DNA of 64,000 nt from an uncultured Nitrospirales bacterium. GTDB lineage: Bacteria; Nitrospirota; Nitrospiria; Nitrospirales; UBA8639. The notes under the pieces were generated by a model. The model did not search any database. It was not told the origin of the DNA and saw nothing but the letters and a program-made list of their open reading frames with translations. A program made the translations under genes and the position numbers. The DNA lies in NCBI GenBank assembly GCA_958295805.1, contig OY282373.1:2265001-2329000 (forward strand), read 5' to 3'. Below, piece after piece: positions 25,410 through 34,243 of the stretch; within the stretch, counting starts at the first letter, position 1; each line of letters begins with the position of its first letter.

Positions 25410-26216
25410 CTACCACCCACGGGGCAAAGCATCGTCATCGTCTAACCCGGCATCGGTATCCCTGAAATATTTCTCCGTCCCCAACTCTTCAGACAAATCT
25501 TCAGTCAGGTCATCGTCAAGGTCTTCGGCAAGCGCCCCAAATCCTTCATCTTCAAAATTCTCAGAAATGTCATCCGACACGTCATCATCCAGGTCGGAAG
25601 GGAAGTCATCACCCACGTCATCATCGAATTCAGACAAATCCGCGTCGAGTGATTCAAGACTGGTTTTCACGTCCGCTGTTTGCGATCCCTGCTCTCGTTC
25701 ATCGGAGGACGGGCTGACGACCGGCGGTACCGTTGTCGGTTTGGCCTGGGGTGGTGGGGCCGGCGGCGTGGTTCTCACCGCTTTCTTTTTTGCCGCTCTT
25801 TCAGGCTTCGGCACGATTTTCTTCTTCGGCCGACCTTTCGCGTTGACGGCTGACTGACGTGTGGTCACGGCTTTTGCCGACGATTTTCTGTTGACGACTT
25901 TTTTCGTCGTCTTTTTCTGGGTAACGGGCTTCGTGCGTTTGGCCGTCTTCGCGGACTTTTTCCTGACCGGAGCCTTCTTGGTGGTCTTCGCTGCTTTTTT
26001 CGGTTTCGATTTAGCCGCGGAAGCCTTGGCACCGGCTTTCGACGCGCTAGTTCTGGATTTTGTCGCCTTGGGTGTAGACTTCGTCACCTTGGCTTTCGGT
26101 CTCGTGGCCTTGACTTTGGCTTTTGTAGTTTTGGCTTTTGTGGCTTTGGCTTTGGAGCCGGCCGCTACAATTTTTTTCTTTTTGGCTTTAGGTTTCTTCT
26201 TGGCTACTGTTGCCAT
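25410..26216 (-). CDS. histone-H1-like lysine-rich protein with acidic tail
   Basis: A 268-residue, low-complexity protein of two opposite halves. Residues 1 to ~145 are Lys/Ala/Thr-rich with KAKATKAK- and KKAAKTTKK-type runs, as in bacterial histone-H1-like (HctA/AlgP-like) DNA-binding proteins. A proline-rich hinge (TPPAPPPQAKPTTVPPVVSP) follows. Residues ~175-268 are strongly acidic, with DLDDDVSDD and EDLDDDLTEDLSEEL. Such a charge-bipolar layout suggests nucleoid binding with a self-inhibiting or partner-binding tail. No enzymatic motif is present. The ATG at 26216 is preceded by GAGGAGGGACA. The basic half's function is inferred from composition only. Confidence 0.75.
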   Translation of the reverse strand: MATVAKKKPKAKKKKIVAAGSKAKATKAKTTKAKVKATRPKAKVTKSTPKATKSRTSASKAGAKASAAKSKPKKAAKTTKKAPVRKKSAKTAKRTKPVTQKKTTKKVVNRKSSAKAVTTRQSAVNAKGRPKKKIVPKPERAAKKKAVRTTPPAPPPQAKPTTVPPVVSPSSDEREQGSQTADVKTSLESLDADLSEFDDDVGDDFPSDLDDDVSDDISENFEDEGFGALAEDLDDDLTEDLSEELGTEKYFRDTDAGLDDDDALPRGW

Positions 26217-26410
26217 TGTCCCTCCTCATCACTCATTGTGTGCAACGTCAGTGGACGCACCTAAAAGTCCAATGCCGAATCGTCCCCATCTATCACGGAC
26301 TGGGATACCGTTGCAACCGGTAACTTCTTCCCCCGTTGACCGACCCGAAGAGGGTAAAGATTCAGGGCACGTCGCATTCCTCATCAAACCTCTTGACAGG
26401 AGAAGCGAAC

Positions 26411-27730
26411 ATGATGCCGATCATTCCTTCGTCTCAGATGACACCATCCCGGACGCGCTGGGTCATCCTGGCGTTGCTGTTTGGAATCAGCATTATTACG
26501 TACATAGACCGGGTGAATATTTCGGTCACGGCTCGGCAGATGATCCCGGCCCTGGGGCTGACCACGATCCAAATGGGCCAAATCTTTTCAGCGTTCGTCC
26601 TGGGATATGCCCTCTTTCAAATTCCCGGGGGCTGGCTGGGCGACCGATGGGGGGCGAGAACCATCCTGACCGCGGCGGTGGTCTGGTGGTCGATCTTTAC
26701 GGCCATGACGGCCCTGGCTCCGGCGTCCGTGCTCGCGGGAATCATGGGCAGTTGGGGATCGCTCATGCTCGTCAGATTCTTGATCGGAATCGGCGAAGCC
26801 GCGGCCCTGCCGAACTTCAATCGGGCCGTGGCGAATTGGTGTGGCCCACATGAGCGAGGACTCGGCATCGCCGTGACCATCAGCGGCATCGGGATCGGAT
26901 CTGCGATGACCCCGCCGATGACCGCGTGGATCATGGTGAATTACGGCTGGCAGACGGCCTTCTACGTAGCCGGAGGCCTGGGAATTCTGATGGCGGGTCT
27001 GTGGTATTGGTTTGCCACGGACCGCCCGGAAGAGCACCCACGGGTCAACGCGCAGGAAGCCGCCCTGATCCGCGGCCACGCTCCCCCTGCACCCTTCCCC
27101 AACGTCTCAATGCCCGTTCCCTGGAAAGCCTTCGCCCGGACGCCAAGCGTGTGGTGGCTGGTGTTGAGCTATACCTGCGTCGGATACGTGGCCTACGTGT
27201 ACATGTCGTGGTTTTATTTGTACCTCGTGGATGAACGAGGCTTCAGCGTGTTGCGCGGGGCCCTGTTCGCCGCAAGCCCGTTCCTCGCCATGACCGTCTT
27301 GTGTCCCGTCGGGGGATGGGTGACGGATCGATTGTCGCAACGAAAAGGAGTGAACAACGGCCGATCGTGGGTCGGGGCCGCGGGGATGATGCTGGCCGCT
27401 CTCTCGATCGTCATCGGAGCGATTGTTGAGGACCCGTTTACGGCCATCGCGTTGTTATCTCTCGGCGCGGGCTGGCTGTACTTCACCATCGGGGCGTTCT
27501 GGAGTTCGACCATCGACCTGTCGCCGTCACACGCCGGCACGCTCTCCGGCGTGATGAATACCGGCGCCAACCTCGGCGGAACGCTGTCCCCTACCCTCAC
27601 CCCATGGCTTGCCCATCACTTTGGATGGTCGGTCTCGCTCGGCGTCGCGGCAGCCGTGGCTTTCCTGGGAGCATTAGCCTGGATAAAAATCCGGCCGGGA
27701 GACGGTTTACGTCACTCATCGCCGTCTTGA
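26411..27730 (+). CDS. MFS transporter, anion:cation symporter type
   Basis: A twelve-segment major facilitator of about 439 residues. ITYIDRVNISVTARQMIPAL in the first segment region and GDRWGARTILT (motif A, loop 2-3) are typical of the ACS subfamily that carries organic anions such as hexuronates, phthalate or glycerate-like compounds. PNFNRAVANWCGPHERGLGI after segment 4 is also characteristic. The start is the ATG at 26411, with AGGAG ten bases upstream; the open frame extends to 26336 but without a better start. The neighbouring genes do not reveal the substrate. Confidence 0.85.
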   Translation: MMPIIPSSQMTPSRTRWVILALLFGISIITYIDRVNISVTARQMIPALGLTTIQMGQIFSAFVLGYALFQIPGGWLGDRWGARTILTAAVVWWSIFTAMTALAPASVLAGIMGSWGSLMLVRFLIGIGEAAALPNFNRAVANWCGPHERGLGIAVTISGIGIGSAMTPPMTAWIMVNYGWQTAFYVAGGLGILMAGLWYWFATDRPEEHPRVNAQEAALIRGHAPPAPFPNVSMPVPWKAFARTPSVWWLVLSYTCVGYVAYVYMSWFYLYLVDERGFSVLRGALFAASPFLAMTVLCPVGGWVTDRLSQRKGVNNGRSWVGAAGMMLAALSIVIGAIVEDPFTAIALLSLGAGWLYFTIGAFWSSTIDLSPSHAGTLSGVMNTGANLGGTLSPTLTPWLAHHFGWSVSLGVAAAVAFLGALAWIKIRPGDGLRHSSPS

Positions 27731-27788
27731 GTCCGCCCGGGTTGTGCAACGCTTGATGGGCTTCAATCTTCCTTGCTACATTCCACCG

Positions 27789-28319
27789 ATGAGTTCCGCC
27801 CTGCCCTTCAAGAAAAAAAATCCCAAGGTGGTCCTCTCCACCACATTTGGAGACATCACCATTCGTTTTTACACGGACGTGGCTCCGCGCCACGTCGAGA
27901 ACTTCCTGAACCTGGCCAAAATTGGATTGTACAATGGGACGACCTTTCACCGCGTGGTCCCCGGCTTTATCATTCAAGGCGGCGACCCGCTCAGCAAAGA
28001 CCCGGATCGGAGTCTCCATGGAACCGGTGGGCCCGGCTTCAGTCTGATCCCCGAGCCCAGCGACCAGCCGCACCGGCGCGGGACCGTGTCCATGGCCAAG
28101 ATGCCCAGAAACGACGACCGGACGCGCGATGTCAACGACAACGGCTCCCAGTTTTTCATTTGCGTGGAGGACAACAGCAGTCTGGACCGAACCTATACCG
28201 TCTTCGGCAAAGTCATGAACGGTCTGGACGTGGTGGATCAGATCGCGGCGGTGACCCGGGACGCCATGGATAATCCCGTAAACCCGGTGACCATGACGGT
28301 GATCCTGGTGGAGGAATGA
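27789..28319 (+). CDS. cyclophilin-type peptidyl-prolyl isomerase
   Basis: Catalyses cis-trans isomerisation of prolyl bonds during protein folding. Cyclophilin hallmarks are FGDITIRFYTDVAPRHVENF, YNGTTFHRVVPGFIIQGGDP (catalytic Arg in FHRV and the FIIQGGD core), GSQFFIC (in NDNGSQFFICVEDNSSLD) and YTVFGKVMNGLDVVDQIA. The chosen ATG gives 176 residues with no signal peptide, so a cytoplasmic PpiB-like enzyme. Earlier starts at 27744 or 27756 would add a weakly hydrophobic MGFNLPCYIPP leader. It is read in the same direction as the MFS gene, 58 bases after it. Confidence 0.88.
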   Translation: MSSALPFKKKNPKVVLSTTFGDITIRFYTDVAPRHVENFLNLAKIGLYNGTTFHRVVPGFIIQGGDPLSKDPDRSLHGTGGPGFSLIPEPSDQPHRRGTVSMAKMPRNDDRTRDVNDNGSQFFICVEDNSSLDRTYTVFGKVMNGLDVVDQIAAVTRDAMDNPVNPVTMTVILVEE

Positions 28320-28381
28320 AAAAGGAAACGCCGACTCGCCTTCTCAGCCTCGGCTCATTGTCCGAATCGACCACGCCTCAA

Positions 28382-29632
28382 TCAAAAAAACGCGGCGCTG
28401 GCGTAGGTGATCGTGGAGTTGAATTGATCCACGATCTCACGGTCGTAGCGTAGAACTTCTCCTTTGTCCGCCTCAATCAACCGCAACAGCAGGTAAATCG
28501 CCGAGAAGCCCAGGACGTGGCGACGGTCCTGCTCCTTGACGAGAAATTGGACAAAGCCTTCCGCGTCGACGTTCTCAACCAGTTTCAGCATTTCCAGGTC
28601 GGTTTGCATACAGCGGTGAAAAGAAAAATCCGTGGGGGCCGCGTTGTCGCCGTACCGCATGCCGATGTGTGCAAGATTCGCACTGGCAATCAGACAGACC
28701 CGCTGGCCTGACGCCGCAATCGCGTCTTTCAGAAGTGAGATACATTGTTCAATCCGGTCTGCGAAGCCCTTGAGTTCAGGATTCAGAAAACTGCCGGGAG
28801 AGAAGGCGGATAAGACCGGCACCATCGAGACGGGTTTGTGGACGCCGACGGTTTCCTGAAGGAACGGCAATTGAAATTCGATGCTGTGTTCTCTCTGGTG
28901 CGCCAGTTCATCCGCGAACCATTCTGTTCCACCGTTGGATTTGATCGCGTCCATGATCGGACGATTCACCGGCACCACGCCCAACGGCGTTTCAAAATCC
29001 TTATCCGTCACGGACACGGGCACAGCCAGTCCGGCATGGGCAATCCCGAACAGAACGTAGACGTCCGGCGCTTCCGCTTCCCGTAATTCTTTATAGGCCC
29101 ACGCATAGAGCGGCCCGGCGTCTTTCACTGCGTAATTCGGGACCACCAACCCCTTGATCACTTTCCCCCGATTGGCGGAGGGTTCGGCGCTCGGCCCTTC
29201 CTTGGCCGTAAAGAATCCGGCAATCTGCCGGCGTAATTGGTCCGGGTCATGTTCGTAGCTCTTCCCGGCAAATTGCGGTTTCCGCGTCGGCGCCTCCCGA
29301 TAGGCGTTCAACGCCTCGACCTTGGCCTTTTCATATCGATCGCCTTCGAGAAACAACTTCTGATCCAAGTCGGCAATCAGCTTGTCGAGTTTGTCCGGCA
29401 GGAGAAACTCGCCGTATTTTTTCAGATATTCCACGCCGACCTGTTCCAGGGAATGTTCGCCGTCCAGAAACTGGAACAGATAAAAAAAGTTGAGCGGGAC
29501 AATAAGTTTTTCCCCACTCAACCCGGTAGGGTCCCACAAGACGATGTACTGCTCCTCGCCCTGTTTCATGGGTGAATACTGAATGTTCCGAAGCGCGGGA
29601 TAAGTTTTGGGGTCTTTGACCTGTTCCGTCAT
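28382..29632 (-). CDS. MEMO1-family protein (AmmeMemoRadiSam system protein B type) with PqqD-like N-terminus
   Basis: The C-terminal ~270 residues match the MEMO family (LigB-like fold), here with VYVLFGIAHAGLAVPVSVTD, EHSIEFQLPFLQ and LIASANLAHIGMRYG, which supply the conserved His residues. The N-terminal ~110 residues (NIQYSPMKQGEEQYIVLWDP ... FQFLDGEHSLEQVGVEYL) look like a PqqD/HTH-like module, as in some peptide-modifying radical SAM systems. No radical SAM or AMMECR1 partner gene is close by in the window. The start is taken as the ATG at 29632; a GTG at 29689 is also open. Function unknown. Confidence 0.75.
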   Translation of the reverse strand: MTEQVKDPKTYPALRNIQYSPMKQGEEQYIVLWDPTGLSGEKLIVPLNFFYLFQFLDGEHSLEQVGVEYLKKYGEFLLPDKLDKLIADLDQKLFLEGDRYEKAKVEALNAYREAPTRKPQFAGKSYEHDPDQLRRQIAGFFTAKEGPSAEPSANRGKVIKGLVVPNYAVKDAGPLYAWAYKELREAEAPDVYVLFGIAHAGLAVPVSVTDKDFETPLGVVPVNRPIMDAIKSNGGTEWFADELAHQREHSIEFQLPFLQETVGVHKPVSMVPVLSAFSPGSFLNPELKGFADRIEQCISLLKDAIAASGQRVCLIASANLAHIGMRYGDNAAPTDFSFHRCMQTDLEMLKLVENVDAEGFVQFLVKEQDRRHVLGFSAIYLLLRLIEADKGEVLRYDREIVDQFNSTITYASAAFF

Positions 29633-29977
29633 GTACGTTCTACGTTCTTGCCGTAGCGACCGCACCGATTCGTCAAGCTGCCTTGGCACGTGAGTTTTTG
29701 ATTATACGAACCGGCTTTGCTGGCTCGCAAGGAAGGCTCGGACGTTATGCTGTGGCTTAGGGAGTGGGTAAGACTGAAGGCTTATGCTCAAGTAAATAAA
29801 AGTCAGTAAACGTACTCTTGGACAGAGAAAGGAGTCCTCTTAGTTAGCACTGAATATCATTACTCGAACGCCTGCACGAATGATGAGCAGTTTTTGGAAG
29901 TCGTCCCATACATCAGACATCATCCTCATTTTTCCACTCACATTCTGCGACTAAGTAAAGGAAGAGAATCAACTTTG

Positions 29978-30196
29978 TCACAGTCGCCACTGGATGGCAA
30001 CTTTACGGTGCTGGTTTGCACAATCGCGCAGATACAGGTTGATTAAACTTTGATAAGGCAAGCCTGACTCCTCGGCCATGCTCTTGAAATAGTCAAGAAC
30101 ATCCTCGCTCAGACGGATCGTGACGGGTTTTTTCAACTTGGACGCGTAAGGGTTCTTCCGGGATTTCATTTTGGAAAAATCATACTCTTTTTTCAT
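29978..30196 (-). CDS. brnA: BrnA-type antitoxin
   Basis: A 72-residue ribbon-helix-helix protein with KLKKPVTIRLSEDVLDYFKS and ESGLPYQSLINLYLRDCA, the standard BrnA/CopG-like core. The antitoxin binds BrnT and its own promoter. It overlaps the end of brnT by four bases and is transcribed after it, the usual toxin-first order of this family. The 288 bases from 29690 to 29977 downstream hold no gene that I can support. Confidence 0.85.
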   Translation of the reverse strand: MKKEYDFSKMKSRKNPYASKLKKPVTIRLSEDVLDYFKSMAEESGLPYQSLINLYLRDCANQHRKVAIQWRL

Positions 30197-30480
30197 GACG
30201 AATGACCTCGGTAGTGTTGACGTTCTTTCTTGGTAGCTTTCCGCGCTGAAATAATACGAAGTTCTTCACCATCTGTCCCTCGCTCACAATGGACGACGAC
30301 CAGAATACGAAATTGATGGCTCATGCCAAGTAGAATGAACCTGTCTTCATCAGCGGCATTGTCATCACAAAATTGTATTGCGACTTCGTCGGAGAAAACG
30401 GATTGGGCTTCCTCAAAGGAAACCCCATGCTTCCTCAGATTGGACTTCGCTTTGTCCTGATTCCAACTGAACCTGAGCAT
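30193..30480 (-). CDS. brnT: BrnT-type ribonuclease toxin
   Basis: A 95-residue BrnT toxin, a RelE-fold RNase. Characteristic motifs are FSWNQDKAKSNLRKHGVSFE at the N-terminus, FSDEVAIQF, the central DEDRFILLGMS, and the C-terminal ELRIISARKATKKERQHY. The Arg and His in the ISAR-K-E--Y tail are those expected for activity. The gene starts at ATG 30480 and is followed directly by brnA. Autoregulation by the BrnTA complex at the promoter upstream of 30480 is likely. Confidence 0.88.
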   Translation of the reverse strand: MLRFSWNQDKAKSNLRKHGVSFEEAQSVFSDEVAIQFCDDNAADEDRFILLGMSHQFRILVVVHCERGTDGEELRIISARKATKKERQHYRGHSS

Positions 30481-30527
30481 ACATATATTGTATGGACACG
30501 AGGTGGCGTGTCAAGAACTTCGAGACT

Positions 30528-31529
30528 TCATCGGCCCTCATATAAATGACACCAAACCGTATGCTGGTCTTCGGGTTTGCCGACGTGGATGAGGGGCGGG
30601 GCGATGGTTTTGCAGTGATCCATAGCCTGCGGGCAGCGCGTGTGGAAGCGGCAGCCGGAGGGGGGATTCAGTGGGGTCGGCACGTCGCCGGGCAGCAGGA
30701 TGCGTTCACGTTGCACCGTGGGGTCAGGCAGTGGATTGGCGGACAGCAAGGCCTGCGTGTAGGGGTGCTTGGGGTTGGAGAACAAGGTCTCGGACGGCGC
30801 GACTTCCGCCAGTTTTCCTAAATACATCACGGCGACCCGGTCGGCGATGTACTGCACGACGTTCAGATCATGGGTGATGAATAAATACGCCAGATGATAG
30901 TCCTCCTGCAGGTCCTTGAGGAGATTGATGATCTGGGCCTGAATGGACACGTCCAACGCGGAGACCGCTTCGTCGCAGACGATAAACTTGGGATTCAACG
31001 CCAAGGCGCGGGCGATGCCGATTCGCTGGCGCTGTCCGCCGGAAAATTCGTGCGGATAGCGCCCGGCGTGATCCGGCCTCAACCCCACGCGGTCCAACAA
31101 CTGATACACGCGGTCGGTGCGGGCTTGCCCCTTGGCCAGCTTATGGACCACGAGCGGCTCGCCCACGATGGAGCCGACGGTCATGCGAGGATTCAAGGAA
31201 CTGTAGGGGTCTTGAAACACGATCTGCATCCGCCGGCGAGTGGCCCGCAAGGTCTGGGAATCCATGGCAAACACGTTGTCCCCTTCAAACGTGACGTCGC
31301 CGCCGGTGGGTTCCATCAAGCGAAGAATCGTTCGGCCCACCGTGGTTTTGCCGCATCCCGATTCCCCCACTAACCCGAACGTTTCTCGATGCTTGATCGC
31401 AAAGGAGACGTCGTCTACCGCTTTGACCCACGCGGAAACCTTGGAAAACAGCCCGCCGCGCACGGGAAAATATTTCTTGAGTTGACGAACCTCAAGAAGA
31501 GGAGTTCCGTGTGTCACGCCAGAATCCAT
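30528..31529 (-). CDS. oligopeptide/dipeptide ABC transporter ATPase, OppF/DppF type
   Basis: Second ATPase of a peptide importer. Walker A is [15 protein letters not shown], the signature is [17 protein letters not shown], and Walker B is [19 protein letters not shown]. The C-terminal oligopeptide-type extension includes [16 protein letters not shown] and the cysteines in [18 protein letters not shown], which bind an Fe-S cluster in some family members. The start is the ATG at 31529, which shares one base with the stop of the preceding ATPase (TGATG). The longer frame to 31571 would overlap more. It energises import together with the OppD-like partner. Confidence 0.92.
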   Translation of the reverse strand: MDSGVTHGTPLLEVRQLKKYFPVRGGLFSKVSAWVKAVDDVSFAIKHRETFGLVGESGCGKTTVGRTILRLMEPTGGDVTFEGDNVFAMDSQTLRATRRRMQIVFQDPYSSLNPRMTVGSIVGEPLVVHKLAKGQARTDRVYQLLDRVGLRPDHAGRYPHEFSGGQRQRIGIARALALNPKFIVCDEAVSALDVSIQAQIINLLKDLQEDYHLAYLFITHDLNVVQYIADRVAVMYLGKLAEVAPSETLFSNPKHPYTQALLSANPLPDPTVQRERILLPGDVPTPLNPPSGCRFHTRCPQAMDHCKTIAPPLIHVGKPEDQHTVWCHLYEGR

Positions 31530-32527
31530 CAACGGCTCTTTCCGGCCCGTTCCGGCTGATGCAACCAACACACCGCTTCATGACCGGGTTCCACGGTCAT
31601 CGGCGGCGGCTCTTCGTCTGCACAACAATCCAGCGCCTCCGGGCATCGCGTGGAAAAATGGCAGCCCTTGGGATAGACCAGAGGCGACGGCACCGTCCCG
31701 CGGATTGATTCGAGCCTGTCTTCCCGCGCGCCGGGCTTCGGCAGTGAGCGCAACAGCGCGCGCGTGTACGGATGCGAGGGATTCGCAAACAGCTCGGGCA
31801 CGCTCGCACGTTCGACGATGCGGCTGGCGTACATCACAATGACGTCTTGCGCGAACTGAGCCACGACGCCCAGGTTGTGCGTAATCAACAGAATCGCCAT
31901 GCCCATGTCCCGCTGCAACTCTTTCAACAACTCCAGAATCTGCGCCTGAATCGTGACGTCCAACGCCGTCGTGGGTTCATCGGCAATCAGCAGATCAGGC
32001 TGACAGGCCAGGGCCATGGCAATCATCACGCGCTGTTTCATGCCGCCCGACATTTCATGCGCGTATTGATCGACGCGCTTCTCCGGCGAGGGAATGTGTA
32101 CCTTCTCCAGTAGTCCAATCACCTCTCGGCGAATTTCCCGTTTGGTGAGGGTCGTATGAATTTCCAACGCCTCGCCGATCTGATCGCCGATCGTGAAGAC
32201 CGGATTGAGAGACGTCATGGGTTCCTGAAAAATCATGCCGATTTCGTTTCCGCGTATGGTTCGAACGTCCTTCGCGGGCAAGGTCAACACGTCACGCCCT
32301 TTGAACGTGATGCTGCCGCCCACCACCCTTCCCGGAAAATCCAGCAACTGCATGATTGACAGAGCCGTCACGGATTTTCCGCACCCCGATTCTCCAACGA
32401 GCGCCAACGTCTGTGCCGGTTGAATGGAAAAGCTGACGTCCTCGACGGCGCGGATTTCGCCCGTAGCCGAGAAGAACGACGTTGACAGATGAGACACGTC
32501 AAGGAGATGAGTAGCGGAGGCGTTCAC
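31529..32527 (-). CDS. oligopeptide/dipeptide ABC transporter ATPase, OppD/DppD type
   Basis: A 332-residue ATPase with Walker [15 protein letters not shown], signature [19 protein letters not shown] and Walker [21 protein letters not shown]. The oligopeptide C-terminal extension [15 protein letters not shown] is followed by [15 protein letters not shown]. It sits three bases after the stop of the OppC-like permease and overlaps the OppF-like gene, so the three are one transcript. It probably imports peptides or another solute handled by this family such as nickel or oligosaccharides. Confidence 0.92.
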   Translation of the reverse strand: MNASATHLLDVSHLSTSFFSATGEIRAVEDVSFSIQPAQTLALVGESGCGKSVTALSIMQLLDFPGRVVGGSITFKGRDVLTLPAKDVRTIRGNEIGMIFQEPMTSLNPVFTIGDQIGEALEIHTTLTKREIRREVIGLLEKVHIPSPEKRVDQYAHEMSGGMKQRVMIAMALACQPDLLIADEPTTALDVTIQAQILELLKELQRDMGMAILLITHNLGVVAQFAQDVIVMYASRIVERASVPELFANPSHPYTRALLRSLPKPGAREDRLESIRGTVPSPLVYPKGCHFSTRCPEALDCCADEEPPPMTVEPGHEAVCWLHQPERAGKSR

Positions 32528-32530
32528 GGG

Positions 32531-33553
32531 TCAGCGTCTCCGCAGTTTCGGATTCATGGCTTCACGGAGCCCTTCGCCTACGAGGTTAAACGCCAACACC
32601 ACGACCAGAATGGCAAGACCCGGAATAAAAAAGAGCCAGGGTGCGTCAAAAATAAAGCCTTTCCCGTCGGCCAGAATATTTCCCCACGTGGCATAGGGCG
32701 GTTGGACGCCGAACCCGAGAAAGCTTAAGGCCGACTCCGTCAGAATCGCCGTGGCCACGCCAATGGTGGCAGAGACCAACACGGGCGCTATCGCGTTCGG
32801 GACCATGTGGAGAAAAATCACGCGGCGTTCCGGCGCGCCGATGGACGTCGCGGCCACGACGAAGTCTTGTTTGCGCAAGGCCAGAAATTCCGCCCGGACG
32901 AAGCGCGCGGTCCCCATCCAACTGGTCAGCCCGATGACGATCATGATGTTGTAGATACTCGGCGGCAGAAGGGCCACGACGGTTAAAATCAAGAAAAACG
33001 TCGGGAAGCACAACATGACGTCGGTGAAGCGCATAATCAGCGTGTCAACGGTCATCACGCCCAACTTCACGTTTCCGTAAAACCCGGACAGCCCGCCCAA
33101 CGTAATGCCGATCATCACCGAAATGCCCACCGCAATAAACCCGATGGACAAGGAAACAAAGGATCCCTGGAGCATCCGTGCGAACACGTCACGTCCCAAC
33201 TCATCCGTGCCCAACAGATAGATTCCGCTGAGCGGTCGGTCCTGGACGGGCACGTCCGCCGTCGAGGCAACGGAGAAGGGCGGCAGGAATTTTTCCGGGA
33301 GACGCACGACTTCAGGATCGAACACCACCACCCATTCCGTCAGGGCTTTCCCCGCAATCGCCGTGAGCAGGAGCACACCCAGCACGGCGGCACCCATGAC
33401 CGCCAGCCGATCCTGCTTGAATAACCGCAAAGACTCCTGCCACGGGGTTTCCGAAGCCGGAAGTTCCTCCCCGAGCGTCTGCGGATCCCTCGTCACCCTT
33501 GCACCCTTTTCCACGATTTCCTCCGCCCCCTCAACTCCGTCATTCCTCCCCAA
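32531..33553 (-). CDS. peptide ABC transporter permease, OppC/DppC type
   Basis: A 340-residue inner-membrane permease. An N-terminal OppC_N helix (DRLAVMGAAVLGVLLLTAIA) precedes a periplasmic region with LLGTDELGRDVFARML, the typical OppC landmark. The coupling motif is EFLALRKQDFVVAATSIGAP (EAA loop). About six membrane segments are present and the end is NLVGEGLREAMNPKLRRR, a standard C-terminus. It is separated from the OppB-like gene by 690 bases of repeats, unusual for this operon type. Confidence 0.92.
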   Translation of the reverse strand: MGRNDGVEGAEEIVEKGARVTRDPQTLGEELPASETPWQESLRLFKQDRLAVMGAAVLGVLLLTAIAGKALTEWVVVFDPEVVRLPEKFLPPFSVASTADVPVQDRPLSGIYLLGTDELGRDVFARMLQGSFVSLSIGFIAVGISVMIGITLGGLSGFYGNVKLGVMTVDTLIMRFTDVMLCFPTFFLILTVVALLPPSIYNIMIVIGLTSWMGTARFVRAEFLALRKQDFVVAATSIGAPERRVIFLHMVPNAIAPVLVSATIGVATAILTESALSFLGFGVQPPYATWGNILADGKGFIFDAPWLFFIPGLAILVVVLAFNLVGEGLREAMNPKLRRR

Positions 33554-34243
33554 CCGTCACTCCTCCTCAACCGTCATTTTCCGCCTCAACTCTTACTCTT
33601 CCTCAACTATCATTCTCCTCCCCCACTGTCATTCTGAGCAAAGTGAAGAATCTCAGGACAACCTCATCGACCAGACGGCACTCCAGATTCTTCCCTTCGA
33701 GGCACTTCGAGGCTCAGGGGAACCCCAGGGCAAGTGTCGCTCCGCTCCTCAGCATGACAGAAAAGAAAATTCTCCTTCGTCATGCCCGCACACGCGAGAA
33801 GCCAGGGGTGGTGTTCCCGGGCGTGCCGTTCCACGCCTTGTCATTGCCACGCACGCGGAAAGCCATCCGGGTGCCGCCTTCCAGGGACAGAGTGCCTTGG
33901 TCGGTTCCAGACACACGGAAAGCCACGCTGATTGGTCGGCGCATGAGATGCGCCGCTACGTCATTCTCCGTCATGCCCGCGCACGCGGGAATCCAGGTAG
34001 GATTGCCGGCGCAGTGCCCGCCCGACGACGTCATTCCCGCGCACGCGGGAATCCAGAGGAAGGGGCAGACTCCGCACGAGGCCATCCCATTGAGGAGCCG
34101 TCCGTTCTCCATCACCCTCCCCCCCGAATCAAATCCGGGGCAGGCTCTCTCCCTCTCCCGAAATGTCATCCCAAGTCCAAACTGTCATTCCGAGCCTGCC
34201 GAAGGACGACAGGTCGTGGCAACGTTCTTCTCCAGGAAGAGAA
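33554..34243. repeat. intergenic block of dispersed repeats within the opp-like operon
   Basis: This 690-base gap has no gene. It contains a composite CATTCTGAGC ... CAGCATGACAG unit (about 33626-33764), a degenerate palindrome near 33779-33806, and two clear ATTCCCGC-family palindromes at about 33970-33999 and 34030-34060 (core CGCGCACGCGGGAATCCAG). A CATTCCGAGC variant is near 34181. A pyrimidine-rich start (33490-33620) repeats CCTCAAC-GTCATT-like words. Long open frames on the plus strand here are products of these repeats. Confidence 0.85.
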
